Positions 32,691 to 45,100 of a DNA stretch of 64,000 bases are shown here, piece after piece. Origin of the DNA: Antedon bifida (lineage: Eukaryota; Echinodermata; Crinoidea; Comatulida; Antedonidae); contig OY727100.1 in the NCBI GenBank assembly GCA_963402885.1, positions 21,361,665 through 21,425,664 on the forward strand. Direction: 5' to 3'. Made by a program: the position numbers and the translations under genes. The notes beneath the pieces were generated by a model. It saw only the letters and a program-made list of their open reading frames with translations. It was not told the DNA's origin and searched no databases. How positions within the stretch are numbered: the first letter of the stretch is position 1; each line of letters begins with the position of its first letter.

Positions 32691-34292
32691 TTATAAAAAA
32701 AAAAATTAATAAAAAATAAATAAATAAATAAAATAATGAATATTGTTTTTCCTTTATTTTAAAAGAGAGATATTTTGAGGGTTGTAAATGTCAGGCCTAA
32801 CACAAGTGGACCTTTTTTAAAATCAGAAACAAAGTTGCATGGCATTATTTTTCATTAAATAGACTGCCATAAAACCTCGAAAAGAAGCCCATGTGCTCCT
32901 TCATTTTTGGTACTCTTGGGTGGGCTTCTTTTCCACATGAAGTTCTTTTCGAGATTACTTTTGCAAACTAAAAGAGGGGAGCAGCTGATAGGTTCCCGGC
33001 CGGAAAATGTTTTATTTACATGATTTGAACAATCTTCTAATGTAAAGATTAACAACATCAAAATTTAACAGTGTGGCGTGTTGACCGCGAATGACTAACC
33101 ATCTTCCCCATAATACACCTGCACAAACTCATTTGCATAACAACGCACGGCATACCACACTGTTTAAAATAAAGCTGCAAGGTCTCCGGAAATGACATCT
33201 TATTTTTTCAAACATGTATAGGAATCTTCAGTACCCCACCATGCTTGGGGCTGAGAAAAGATAATTTTGAAAAATTGAGCTGCATAGGTTCCCGCACGAA
33301 AAAAATGGCACTTTACATGATTTTAAATTATATAAAACAAACTATATAAGACTCACCAGGGACACTAGAGCTTGTCATCGGAAAGTGCTCCTATAATTCA
33401 TTAACATATGAAATTAAATATTAAGTCTCCAGTACTAGCCCACCATGGTAGGGGCAGAGCTAATAATGAAAATAGAGCCCAGAATTGCACTTATACTTAT
33501 AACTATACATAATCACCTATGATAATTATGATAATGTTAAAATTTCAACTATCCAGATGCGACTTCAACATTTTAGGTGGGGTTTTCTACTTTAAAACTC
33601 GACTTCGTATATACCTAAGGCCTAGCCCGGCGGCGGAATTAGTCTAAGCTTCGAAATTGGTCTAAATATCGGCATCTTTGCAAATATTCTATATTTGATC
33701 TTATTTAACTCTCCATTATCCCCATACAAAAACCATCGAAGACAAACTATCTGTTTAAAACATGTTTATTCTGGGGATGGTTGCGGCCATACACAGCAAC
33801 TACCATCAAAGTTTATTCATAACATTTTACAATAGAATATCTGCATGAATCGGACATTTTCGCTACCAATGTAGCAACATTGATTAACAAAATCAAAATT
33901 TAACAGTGTGGCGTGTTGACCGCGAATGACTAACAATACCATCTTTCCCACTACACCTGCACAACCATTGCATAACAACGCACGGCATACCAAACCGTTT
34001 CGTACACCTGCGATGAAAATATAAATTCAATTTCTTTTAAAATTGAGGGCGGCAAACCTAAAATTTACGGGATCGAATACGGGTTGAAAAAAAAAAAATT
34101 AAATAAAAAAAAAGATGTTAAATGTGCTCTCCCTGCCTCAGCACTAAGGCCCTGCCACAGCCTTTTGGGGTCGTTTCCAGCACATCACCAGATGCATTGA
34201 TGTTGTCGCCTCATGATGTGTGGTGGAAAGGGGGACGTATAATTCTGTGAACCCCAAACACAGTGGCCGCATGCCTTTAACTCTATTCCACC

Positions 34293-34364
34293 GACCAGCG
34301 TGGGAATCGAACCCACGACATACGTGTTGTCAACACGACGCTCAGGCGACTGAGCTAACTGATC
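34293..34364 (-). repeat. tRNA-like cloverleaf, array copy 2
   Basis: Same 72 nt as at 32432-32503, shifted by 1861 bp, with no visible change in the paired stems. Confidence 0.6.
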
Positions 34365-36153
34365 ATTTTGGTTTTAAGAAGGTTAATATGATAGTTATGA
34401 CGTACTGATGAATTACGTAATACACGTATAAATAGACTATTATCAGCTATTCAGTCATGTAATACTTTGTGGCCTAACGGGTAATGCTCAGGTTTAGGTG
34501 CTCTGAGCTCTAGTAGATTGGGTTCGAACCTCTACGGATACTTTTTTTTTTTATAAAAAAAAAAATTAATAAAAAATAAATAAATAAATAAAATAATGAA
34601 TATTGTTTTTCTTTTATTTTAAAAGAGAGATATTTTGAGGGTTGTAAATGTCAGGCCTAACACAAGTGGACCTTTTTTAAAATCAGAAACAAAGTTGCAT
34701 GGCATTATTTTTCATTAAATAGACTGCCATAAAACCTCGAAAAGAAGCCCATGTGCTCCTTCATTTTTGGTACTCTTGGGTGGGCTTCTTTTCCACATGA
34801 AGTTCTTTTCGAGATTACTTTTGCAAACTAAAAGAGGGGAGCTGATAGGTTCCCGGCCGGAAAATGTTTTATTTACATGATTTGAACAATCTTCTAATGT
34901 AAAGATTAACAACATCAAAATTTAACAGTGTGGCGTGTTGACCGCGAATGACTAACCATCTTCCCCATAATACACCTGCACAAACTCATTTGCATAACAA
35001 CGCACGGCATACCACACTGTTTAAAATAAAGCTGCAAGGTCTCCGGAAATGACATCTTATTTTTTCAAACATGTATAGGAATCTTCAGTACCCCACCATG
35101 CTTGGGGCTGAGAAAAGATAATTTTGAAAAATTGAGCTGCATACGTTCCCGCACGATAAAAATGGCACTTTACATGATTTTAAATTATATAAAACAAACT
35201 ATATAAGACTCACCAGGGACACTAGAGCTTGTCATCGGAAAGTGCTCCTATAATTCATTAACATATGAAATTAAATATTAAGTCTCCAGTACTAGCCCAA
35301 TATGGTAGGGGCAGAGCTAATAATGAAAATAGAGCCCAGAATTGCACTTATACTTATAACTATACATAATCACCTATGATAATTATGATAATGTTAAAAT
35401 TTCAACTATCCAGATGCGACTTCAACATTTTAGGTGGGGTTTTCTACTTTAAAACTCGACTTCGTATATACCTAAGGCCTAGCCCGGCGGCGGAATTAGT
35501 CTAAGCTTCGAAATTGGTCTAAATATCGGCATCTTTGCAAATATTCTATATTTGATCTTATTTAACTCTCCATTATCCCCATACAAAAACCATCGAAGAC
35601 AAACTATCTGTTTAAAACATGTTTATTCTGGGGATGGTTGCGGCCATACACAGCAACTACCATCAAAGTTTATTCATAACATTTTACAATAGAATATCTG
35701 CATGAATCGGACATTAATTTTCGCTACCAATGTAGCAACATTGATTAACAAAATCAAAATTTAACAGTGTGGCGTGTTGACCGCGAATGACTAACAATAC
35801 CATCTTTCCCACTACACCTGCACAACCATTGCATAACAACGCACGGCATACCAAACCGTTTCGTACACCTGCGATGAAAATATAAATTCAATTTCTTTTA
35901 AAATTGAGGGCGGCAAACCTAAAATTTACGGGATCGAATACGGGTTGAAAAAAAAAAAATTAAATAAAAAAAAAGATGTTAAATGTGCTCTCCCTGCCTC
36001 AGCACTAAGGCCCTGCCACAGCCTTTTGGGGTCGTTTCCAGCACATCACCAGATGCATTGATGTTGTCGCCTCATGATGTGTGGTGGAAAGGGGGACGTA
36101 TAATTCTGTGAACCCCAAACACAGTGGCCGCATGCCTTTAACTCTATTCCACC

Positions 36154-36225
36154 GACCAGCGTGGGAATCGAACCCACGACATACGTGTTGTCAACACGAC
36201 GCTCAGGCGACTGAGCTAACTGATC
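36154..36225 (-). repeat. tRNA-like cloverleaf, array copy 3
   Basis: Third copy at a further 1861 bp, with identical stems and GAC anticodon loop. Confidence 0.6.
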
Positions 36226-36784
36226 ATTTTGGTTTTAAGAAGGTTAATATGATAGTTATGACGTACTGATGAATTACGTAATACACGTATAAATAGACTA
36301 TTATCAGCTATTCAGTCATGTAATACTTTGTGGCCTAACGGGTAATGCTCAGGTTTAGGTGCTCTGAGCTCTAGTAGATTGGGTTCGAACCTCTACGGAT
36401 ACTTTTTTTTTTTATAAAAAAAAAAATTAATAAAAAATAAATAAATAAATAAAATAATGAATATTGTTTTTCTTTTATTTTAAAAGAGAGATATTTTGAG
36501 GGTTGTAAATGTCAGGCCTAACACAAGTGGACCTTTTTTAAAATCAGAAACAAAGTTGCATGGCATTATTTTTCATTAAATAGACTGCCATAAAACCTCG
36601 AAAAGAAGCCCATGTGCTCCTTCATTTTTGGTACTCTTGGGTGGGCTTCTTTTCCACATGAAGTTCTTTTCGAGATTACTTTTGCAAACCAAAAGAGGGG
36701 AGCTGATAGGTTCCCGGCCGGAAAATGTTTTATTTACATGATTTGAACAATCTTCTAATGTAAAGATTAACAACATCAAAATTT

Positions 36785-36930
36785 TAACTTTTTTACTCTG
36801 CTAAAGGAAACACAAAGCATATTAGGGGGACTGAGGACGATCAAAGCATATTGATCGAAACGTCGAGAAACTCAACAGTTCTTTTCAGAACATGGTGTAC
36901 CGCAAACTTTATATCAACAAAGGATTTTTT
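36785..36930 (+). mobile_element. Penelope-like element terminal fragment
   Basis: CTGAGGACGATCAAAGCATA, then TTGATCGAAACGTCGAGAAA and TTTTCAGAACATGGTGTACC, resemble the terminal repeats of Penelope-like retroelements. The fragment abuts the end of the 1.86-kb array. No reverse transcriptase remains. Confidence 0.45.
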
Positions 36931-36949
36931 TTTCTTAAATTTATTAAAA

Positions 36950-37160
36950 TTTAGTGACTTTATTTCTATTTTATACCACTGTGAAATTGGGTTCAATTGA
37001 GCACAGTGTATGAACATACAAAATATATTAAAATGAAGTGACTGGACCAGTTACCGTAGTACTATTTCTATTTCTGAAGTAAATAAAGACATAAATGGCG
37101 CTCCGTAGAGAAGTAGAGAATGCTCCATCGTCAGAATGACGCTCTGAATGTACCTCAAAA
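36950..37160 (-). repeat. Right arm of promoter-proximal inverted repeat
   Basis: Reverse-complement match to 30274-30480, roughly 80-85% by eye, including TGACGCTCTGAATGTACCTC, AATGGCGCTCCGTAGAGAAG and one 99-bp unit remnant (AGCACAGTGTATGAACATAC). The outer edge is about 90 bp upstream of the IFT46 ATG at 37249. Confidence 0.8.
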
Positions 37161-37248
37161 ATCACCTCATTATTAATCAATGCTGCCCTCATTACTTTTG
37201 AATGAAGTGAGCCCTCTATTAAATAATCAACATACCTGCGATGGCCAA

Positions 37249-40200
37249 ATGGCGGATGATTCTGAAGACGAAAACGGAGGAGTAAATTTCTTGTTTTTAA
37301 ATCATTTATAAGTATTATAAGTAAACAAAAGTACATGTAGCTATTAGAGTAGTATTTAAAGTTTATTTGGGGCTGCAAAAAATGATAAGAAATGGCTTTA
37401 GTTATTGTAAAAACAAGTAAGAATCGCGGTTGCTAGGAAGAGTGTGTGGGACGCTCTCAGCTCTTCGACACTGTTGTTGATTTGAAAGACACTGCTGGGA
37501 GAATTAGGCCTAGCTAGGGCCTAGGAAATAAAGTATGGTATGATGAGCTATGCCTCTATTATGCTATTACCAGCCTTTGAAGCTAATGCTAATTTTTAAA
37601 AAGGCCTACGTCTGCCCACATACTTTGGATGCATTGTATTGTAAATGTGCGAACTTAATATTACTAATTTAATATTGGATTTTCATTTATCGTAGACAAT
37701 GTTCCCCTATCTTTATTTCAGTATTTATTTATCAGTATTATGTCATAACATAGGCTATCTATACGGTATCTGATATTTGCTTCTTTTTTTTTTTTACAGG
37801 CGAAGATCGTAACTAACCAACCATACGACGAGTCTCTAGAGGTGCCGGACGCAGAAGAGGTTGCTTCAAATTACACTCCTAGCCCACGAGTTCCTGCAGG
37901 CTTCCCAGGTACAGGTATAATAGGCCTAGGCTAAACCTAGATTAATTAATCATATCTTTACACCTTTTATTTATTATCAAAACCGTTCTATAGTAAATAA
38001 ACTGATCAGAAATTTATTGTAATAACATCAAGCAAGTAATACAAATATATTTATAATTCTAATTGATTAATTATTCTTCTCTTTCTGAATAAAGCTGGGA
38101 TTGGTTTGCGAGGAAATAGCACGAGCATGACGGACAACAGTGATGATGACTTTGAGGACGAGGTTATGACGAAGAAGGTAGAGTAGATGCACTAAAGCCT
38201 CTTGTGTTGTCAATCATTTAAAAAGTATAACATCGCAAAAATAATATTAATTTATTTATATGTCATGTTTTTTGCAGGCTTTAAACCCGCCAAGGCAGAC
38301 GGTACCACCAAAGCAACGGCAAGTTTCGGAAGACGATGATGACGATGATGATGACGATGAAGAAGAAGATGATGATGATGATGAATCTGGATCTGATTCT
38401 TCTGATGGGGATGCCGATGACCCCCATGTGGCATTAGAAGGGTGAACATTTGTTTAAATTGAGCTCACAAAATGGGGGTTACTCCGGTGTACTAGTTTAC
38501 ACACAGCCACTGTCACGCACAGCCACTGATCATAACTGGGCCCTCTGGGAGACCAGTCTTTGACTGAAGAGGTCACCCAGTATAAATAAATAATACAAAC
38601 ATAGAAACATATCTATAAATCACATTAGAGAAATGGCCATGATCAACTGGTTTGTGTTTCGTTCTACAGCTTTCATTACACACAGATAAATTACATCTTA
38701 AAGGGTTTAAAATTACTTTTGATTTTTATCAGTAGTATTTTCTTTATCTAAAATGTACATATTGTTATCTTTTAAAAGCCTGTATAGTTTGTACAGTGAA
38801 TTATTTGGTCTCTTAAAATTGTTTTATAGCGCTTACGACCCAGCCGAGTATGACACTCTACCTGTGAGTGAGGAGATTAAAGATCTGTTCCAATACATTA
38901 CACGATACACCCCTCAGACTATTGAGTTGGATCACAAGTTGAGGCCATTTATCCCAGACTACATACCAGCAGTTGGCGATATTGATGCTTTTATTAAGGT
39001 AATTTTTTTCATTTATTTCTTGGTTCGGTTTGACAATATGTTATTGATTGGGTTAGCTTAATTAATTTACATTCCAACGCTTGCCACCAACCAATTCGAT
39101 AATAGCATCAAAATGGACAAAACTTTCGATCTGAATTCATTCACTATCCTTAAAGGTGGCAATCATGTTCACAAGACAAACATATACACAACTACATAAA
39201 CGAAGTCTTATTATAAGTCTTTGGGAATGGAGTTCTGACATATGACAGGACTTGAACCCAGGACCCTTGCATTGATAGCCAAGCATCATAACCACCAAGC
39301 CACAACTCCACAATTCTTTTCTCTCTGTCCTTACAGATCCCTAGGCCAGACAACAAGCCAGACACTTTAGGTCTATCAGTGCTCGATGAGCCATGTGCCA
39401 AGCAGTCTGACCCCACGGTCCTTGACCTGCAGCTACGTGCAATCTCCAAGCAGACTACATCCAAGACGATGCAAGTTAGGAGTATAGAGAACGCAGACAA
39501 GAATCCTAAACAAATAAAAAACTGGATAGAAAGTATTAGTGACTTGCATAGGTCTAAGCCACCGCCTACTGTACATTACAATAAGTAAGTGTCTATTTCG
39601 TGCCTAGCTTACATGGATAACCCTTAGCTCTTTCTCCTCGAAGAGCAAGGTATAAATCGAAAAGTATAAATTCATTAAACACTGAGGGCTACACCTTAAA
39701 CAAACTTTTTTCGCTGTTTTCTCAATACACCATGTTTTTCTCTGTATAGAACGATGCCAGAAATTGAAGCCTTGATGCAGGAATGGCCAGAGGAATTTGA
39801 AGAGCTTCTGGATAAGGTTGGACTGCCAACAGCAGAACTTGACTGCACCCTAGACCAGTATGTGGAGATGATCTGTGCCATTCTTGATATCCCGATCTAC
39901 CAGAGTAAAACTCAAGCTTTGCATGTTCTCTTCACACTCTACTCGGAGTTTAAAAACTCTCAGGTTAGTTTGAATAAGCTGTAAAATTCTTTTTAAAAAG
40001 TGTTACAGGCAACAAGACCAAACTACAGTACTGCAAAGTACCTTTTCACCAAGGATCTAACTTGTTAGATGTTTTGCCAAAACTGATGTAAATTGTACTT
40101 TATACGGAGTGCATTTAAGAATACTTGATAGGGCTCGAACCCATAACCTCCAGATCACTAGCCTGGCACTCATACCTCAAGACCATCCTACTTGAATGTA

Positions 40201-40361
40201 CAGTATTATTCCAATGTAAAACGACACAAACTTTTTCTTCTTTATTTCAGCATTTCCGTACATTAGCAGAGGAGAATAAGTTGGACAATGCTCTCAAGGA
40301 AAAACCAGATGAACATGACTACAGCCAAGAGGAGGTTGATCCAGATAGGCTGGTGCTCTGA
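37249..40361 (+). CDS. IFT46: Intraflagellar transport protein 46
   Basis: Eight exons, all in phase: 37249-37281, 37800-37914, 38095-38177, 38278-38441, 38830-38998, 39337-39584, 39750-39963 and 40251-40361 (TGA), about 378 residues. The start MADDSEDEN resembles other IFT46 N-termini. A poly-Asp/Glu stretch in exon 4 is followed by the conserved core: AYDPAEYDTLPVSEEIKDLF, HKLRPFIPDYIPAVGDIDAF, IPRPDNKPDTLGLSVLDEPC, NWIESISDLHRSKPPPTVHY and MPEIEALMQEWPEEFEELL, then CAILDIPIYQSKTQALHVLF. IFT46 is an IFT-B core subunit needed for ciliary assembly and dynein-arm transport. Exon 2 has two donors 6 bp apart (after 37908 or 37914), both in frame. An AATAAA lies at 40437. Confidence 0.96.
38330..38395 (+). 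repeat. IFT46: Coding GAT/GAC microsatellite in IFT46 exon 4
   Basis: GATGACGATGATGATGACGA-type runs encode an uninterrupted Asp/Glu tract. Acidic N-terminal tracts are normal for IFT46; the near-pure trinucleotide structure makes length variation likely. Confidence 0.75.
38495..38590. repeat. Dispersed repeat fragment in IFT46 intron 4
   Basis: CACAGCCACTGATCATAACT, GGGCCCTCTGGGAGACCAGT and TTTGACTGAAGAGGTCACC are the inverse of the left part of the 9070-9260 repeat. Confidence 0.55.
39130..39312 (-). repeat. tRNA-derived SINE-like element in IFT46 intron 5
   Basis: On the minus strand, TGGAGTTGTGGCTTGGTGGT starts the tRNA-like head, with B-box-like GGGTTCAAGTCCTGTC. The body contains ATAATAAGACTTCGTTTATG. 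It is the least interrupted member of this family here and ends 24 bp before exon 39337-39584. Confidence 0.7.
40125..40195 (-). repeat. tRNA-like SINE head fragment in IFT46 intron 7
   Basis: The minus strand has GGATGGTCTTGAGGTATGAG (A-box-like) and GGTTATGGGTTCGAGCCCTA (B box/T arm). No body is recognisable, and it differs in sequence from the other SINE heads. Confidence 0.45.
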
Positions 40362-40436
40362 TCTTCACAGAACTTTCTAAATGCTGTCTGAACATACTCT
40401 AGATTTACTTGACTGTTGAGTCTTGTTCACACTAAT

Positions 40437-40815
40437 AATAAACATTTTTGATTTGCACATAAAAATATGACTAGTTGGTGACTAATTTTGAAGACCATTA
40501 AGACTTTTTATCGTTGAAGTAAACAAGTATTTACAGCCTACAAAGTATTCCGGCATGATCATGTCGCAACAGTGACTTCAAATCCAGCCTCTTCTTCTTT
40601 CTAAGTATTGTATACAAAGGTTTAAAATGACTGATTACATAACAACATTTCGCTTGTATTCATTTAGTGCAAACTGGTCCACATATTTAACTTAAACTTC
40701 TCACTTTGATATTAAGGATGAAAAAAAATATCACAACATTAAATGTGAACATGCTTATGTAGTCAATTAAAATTTACTGTACAGTAGTAGTGTTTCTGTG
40801 TATATATTCAATAAA
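40437..40815 (+). terminator. IFT46: IFT46 candidate polyadenylation signals
   Basis: AATAAA at 40437-40442 and again at 40810-40815, 76 and 449 bp after the stop. Either could set the 3' end. Confidence 0.45.
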
Positions 40816-42118
40816 CTTATTTGGAAACATGTATTTAAATTGCTGTTTAGCGTTATTTTGTCAATGAAATCTATTAACAGTGAAAGTACGATTATGAATG
40901 TCACGTCGATTGTGGAACTCCATGAGGTTTATAGCCAACAATTCAGACTTAATTAACAATGGAAAAATAACCAAAAAAAGAAAATCACAGACAAAAAAAT
41001 GAAAGCACTCGGAAACTGAGTGAAGTACATGGCAAAATATTTCCACACATGGCGCATGTTGATATTTCGGCCCATGTTAAAAGAATACAAATTTTTCTTT
41101 TTTTTGTTTTCAACCAATTTTCTTGAATTTCAATAGGTCAATTCTGCAAGTATATACCTATTTACACCGAAATATTCATAATGATAACTTAAAAATTGTA
41201 GGTGCTATCGTGCTAACAAACAAAGCAAGTACTATACTTATAAAATTGTTGCCAAGAAAGAAAAAAAGATTACCTTTAAGGCAATCCAACATTTTAAAAA
41301 CCATGAAGTTGGAGTGCTGTACTTCCTATTAAGTAAAGTAATTTTTTTTTTTAAATAAACAAGACTAGGTTATATAGTTTCTTGATTTATTATATCATCA
41401 ACATTACAATCATCACAGAACATTTGAATAGTGTCATATCAGTAAACTGGAAGAATGCTATTGTATGTTACCTTGGACGGATCGATATTATGGAACGGCG
41501 CTTATCAAATACATTTTTAAAAATGTTGATGTAATATTCCATGTCGGTACAACGTTTTTATGACAATATATTCAGAATATTTTGTTAATGCAACACTCTC
41601 TTTGAATGTGTGTTTATGTAAAATTCTATCTTTAAAATATGACATAAAATATACATCTAATGTTTTGACGTATGGACGGAGTGAATTTTAAGCATATTAT
41701 AGTAAATAGTTTGCATGAATTGAATTTCGTAATATAGTATATACAAATATAGAAGACAAAGGTACGATTATTGGACGGAATCATAAGTGAATAATGTGCA
41801 TGGATTTCATAGTATAAAAAAACTTGTGAAATTTAAATTTGGACAAAATTATAAAGGTATAGTAAATATACTCACCAAGGCATAGAACGCTTGTAATATT
41901 AACTGCATTGTACAGTACATCAAATATGGACGGAATCAAATACAACTTGTGCAGGTAACATATCAATTTGTACCACAAAACAAGAATATCATATATAATA
42001 ACTTTTTATCTATTATATTATAATTAATAACTAATTCATTTTAAAAATAAAATGAGACAACAGAAATAATTTTAATAAAATCAATATGATACAATTAGTC
42101 AAGTTTAATAATTGTGTT
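40816..42118. other. Convergent intergenic region IFT46/CFAP44
   Basis: AT-rich with no conserved exon or known repeat. It includes the 3' UTR of CFAP44 on the minus strand, whose poly(A) site I could not place with confidence. Confidence 0.4.
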
Positions 42119-45100
42119 TTATGAGGGCCCATTGCTTGACATAACCTGCCTGTTGTGTGGGGTTGGTGGCATCGGTGGTTGGGTAGGAGGTAATATATGA
42201 CCACCTTTACGGGACAGCAAACTTATCTCTTCTTTCAAGGCTTCAATCTCCTGGGCTTGAAGCTAAATGAAATATTAAAACAAAAGTTTGTGTAAGGTCA
42301 GCTTCTGTCATTACAAGACCTATCTACAAGCTTTGCTTTCTTGTTTTTGTTACTTGTGTAAACTTACCTGAACTAACTGAATCAGTCGTTGCTTTTCTTC
42401 CAAATCTGCTTTGCGACTTCCCTGAAATTCTCCACCCTAATTTTCAAACAAAAAAGTATTTGTAAATAGATGGATATATATATAAATCCAAAGGCAAATT
42501 ACTGAAAAAATGACAATGCTGTGGGTATCAGTGGCTGGATCTCAATGGAGGTACAAAAAAAAAAGCGAAAAGCTAAATCAAAACGATAAAGTAAAACAGC
42601 CAGAAAAGTTAGCAGAGCTTTCGGGCAACACTAGCCCTTCATCAGTGCAAGTGAAGGAATTTGGATAACGTCATATATATATATATTGCAACCAAAAATT
42701 GCGCACTACTTCATCTCACCAAAGGGTTTATTCATGTTGAGCCGTTAATGAATGTCCCCAAAAGAAGGCGTGTGGCGCAGTGTGTTGGACGTTTGACTAC
42801 TGATTGCGAGTTTGAATCCAATGTTTGTCGCATTGCTTGTGTCCTTAGGCAAGACAATTTTTCTCTCTCCACCCAGGTGTACAAATGGGTACCTGATACG
42901 GTCGAGACACAACTTTGCGCTGATTAATAGCTGCATTGTGGGAGTATGTTTTCATACATGTTTGATCAAAAAATGACCAGGGTAATGAGGGCCTCAGTGA
43001 ATCACCGATTCCTTCCCTCCCTAAAGAAGACTAATAAAAAAAATCATTTGTCCACAATGACATGATTATTAAAAATGTCATACTAGAAAAAATATGGTTG
43101 AAATTAATAATTGTTAAAAATGTTTCCATTTCAATTTTTAAAATTCACAAACATATTTATTCCACAAAGTTATAATTCTTTATGTACGTATTTAAATACT
43201 ATAAAATAATCGAATATAAATTTCAAGACGGAATGTTAAGGTAAAGAAAACTATTAATGATAAGAATATGATAATATTTACCATCATTGCAGGCCCAAGA
43301 CTCTGTTACGCACACAATGAAGTGATGAAGGAAGAAAATGAATGATATTAATGACACGGCACACAATGAATTAAGAGTACAGTATGAGGTATGGGATTAC
43401 TATATTCAATAGTAGTCCCAAGTGAGGCTAACAGTGTGAGGTATGGGATTACTATATTCAATAGTAGTCCCAAGTGAGGCTAACAGTGTGAGGTATGGGA
43501 TTACTATATTCGATAGTAGTCCCAGGTGAGGCTATTCTCCAAGTAAAGATGGTTGGTGCAGTAATTCAATTAGGAGTGCAAAATATTATAATGACCAATG
43601 ACCACATTCACATGTTTAAGGGAAATATTTACGCTTAAATGTAATTTGTGAATATGGACAGGTACAATGTTGTAGGGAAAGATTCCTCACATACAAATAC
43701 ATACATTATGTACATACTGCAATAATATAAATATATGCACAGAAAACAACAATAATGGAATAAAGTGAAGTTTAAAATGAATGTTATGCACACTATATAA
43801 TGAGTGAAATAAAAGTAAAATGAATAAGTGAAAACAAAAATAGTACTACATATGTAATGTAGAAAATATTAATGAACGATAAAACAAAACAATACATCAT
43901 CAAAATTCTCATTGTCATCATCATACAAAACACACTTTTTAATAAAGTTCTGTCTACACTATCAAACTAAACAAATGTGATGTGCACATTATATGGACAT
44001 GATGATGTCATATCACTACCATATTTAAGCATATCACTACCATATTTGGATACATCACTTTTTTGTCAAACTAGTTTGATAGTGTAGACAGAGCTTAACA
44101 CCTACCATGCAAAATACATGCACCTATGTCATTTCAACTAATTTGTTAACTTTGTTTATAAATTATTATTTGGAGCAAAAGCAGTTAAATCTGTTCAGGC
44201 CTATCCCTATCTTACTCCCGGCTGATATGACATGCCGAAATTGATTGATCATTGCCATGACTTTTTATTATTACTTTATAAACTTGAGTTGTTCATCACA
44301 AATCTAAAATAATCAACATCATTTTTCTTTTTTTATTCACACATGGAGTAAAGAATAAGAATATTCCTTACTCCATGATTCACACAAGCAAAACGTGAAG
44401 ATTAGAAATGGTGATTTCCTTCCACAGCAATCAGTGTTAGTTTCACACACATAAACATACCAGTGTCTTTTGTCTGGAGTCAAGAGCCTTCTCTAGTCCT
44501 TTATTCTCTCCAAGAAGCATGGTTAGGTGTCGGATTGCCTCTGTATTCTCTCTAGTAAGTTCCGTTATTCGATCCTTTTTGCTTTCTATCTTTTCCTAAA
44601 CAATGTTAAAGTGATTTTACTTTACTTGTTAGGTCAAAATTATTTTACTACATATTTATTCTTAAACTCTTTTTACATTGTAACAACTCAAATCATACAT
44701 TACTGCAGTAACTGCAGTAGAATAGTTTTAATACGATTCTTTAACTAACCTGCCATTTTTGTAAATCATTTGTATTTGCCACTTCGTTCTGTCGAATCCT
44801 CTCTTTCAACTCCTCAATGTTTCTGTTGACGCCTAGTGTCTCAATTTTCTCAAGATCAACCACACATCCAAACTTCTGGATCATAGATTCCTTGCACTGC
44901 TCCTCAAGTTTGACGATGCGCGTCTCCATCAACTTGCGTTCTTTGATTAAGCGCACATGTTGCTGCCGATGTTCCCTGTAAAATTAAAATAGTTATCAAT
45001 CAATTATTTTTTTCCTTTTCTTTTACATACCGCGTTGTTTTGCAAAAAGAGGAGAAACTTAATTCAGCATGTTTTGAGGAATAATGACAAACTCTGTACT

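Larger units (their letters stand above)
31540..36785. repeat. 1.86-kb tandem array, ~2.8 units
   Basis: Units repeat every 1861 bp (for example CCAGCGTGGGAATCGAACCC in each unit; GGGGGACGTATAATTCTGTG near 32370, 34231 and 36092). Copies 2 and 3 are nearly identical. The first 400 bp of copy 1 is clearly diverged, but the rest matches the others almost base for base, including A and T run structure. Each unit contains two partial copies of CAGTGTGGCGTGTTGACCGC, one tRNA-like cloverleaf on the minus strand and one tRNA-like block on the plus strand. No protein-coding potential is evident. Confidence 0.9.

Noticed and set aside
38252..38449. Minus-strand His-rich ORF opposite IFT46 exon 4
   Set aside because: Antisense shadow of the GAT/GAC repeat encoding the IFT46 acidic tract.
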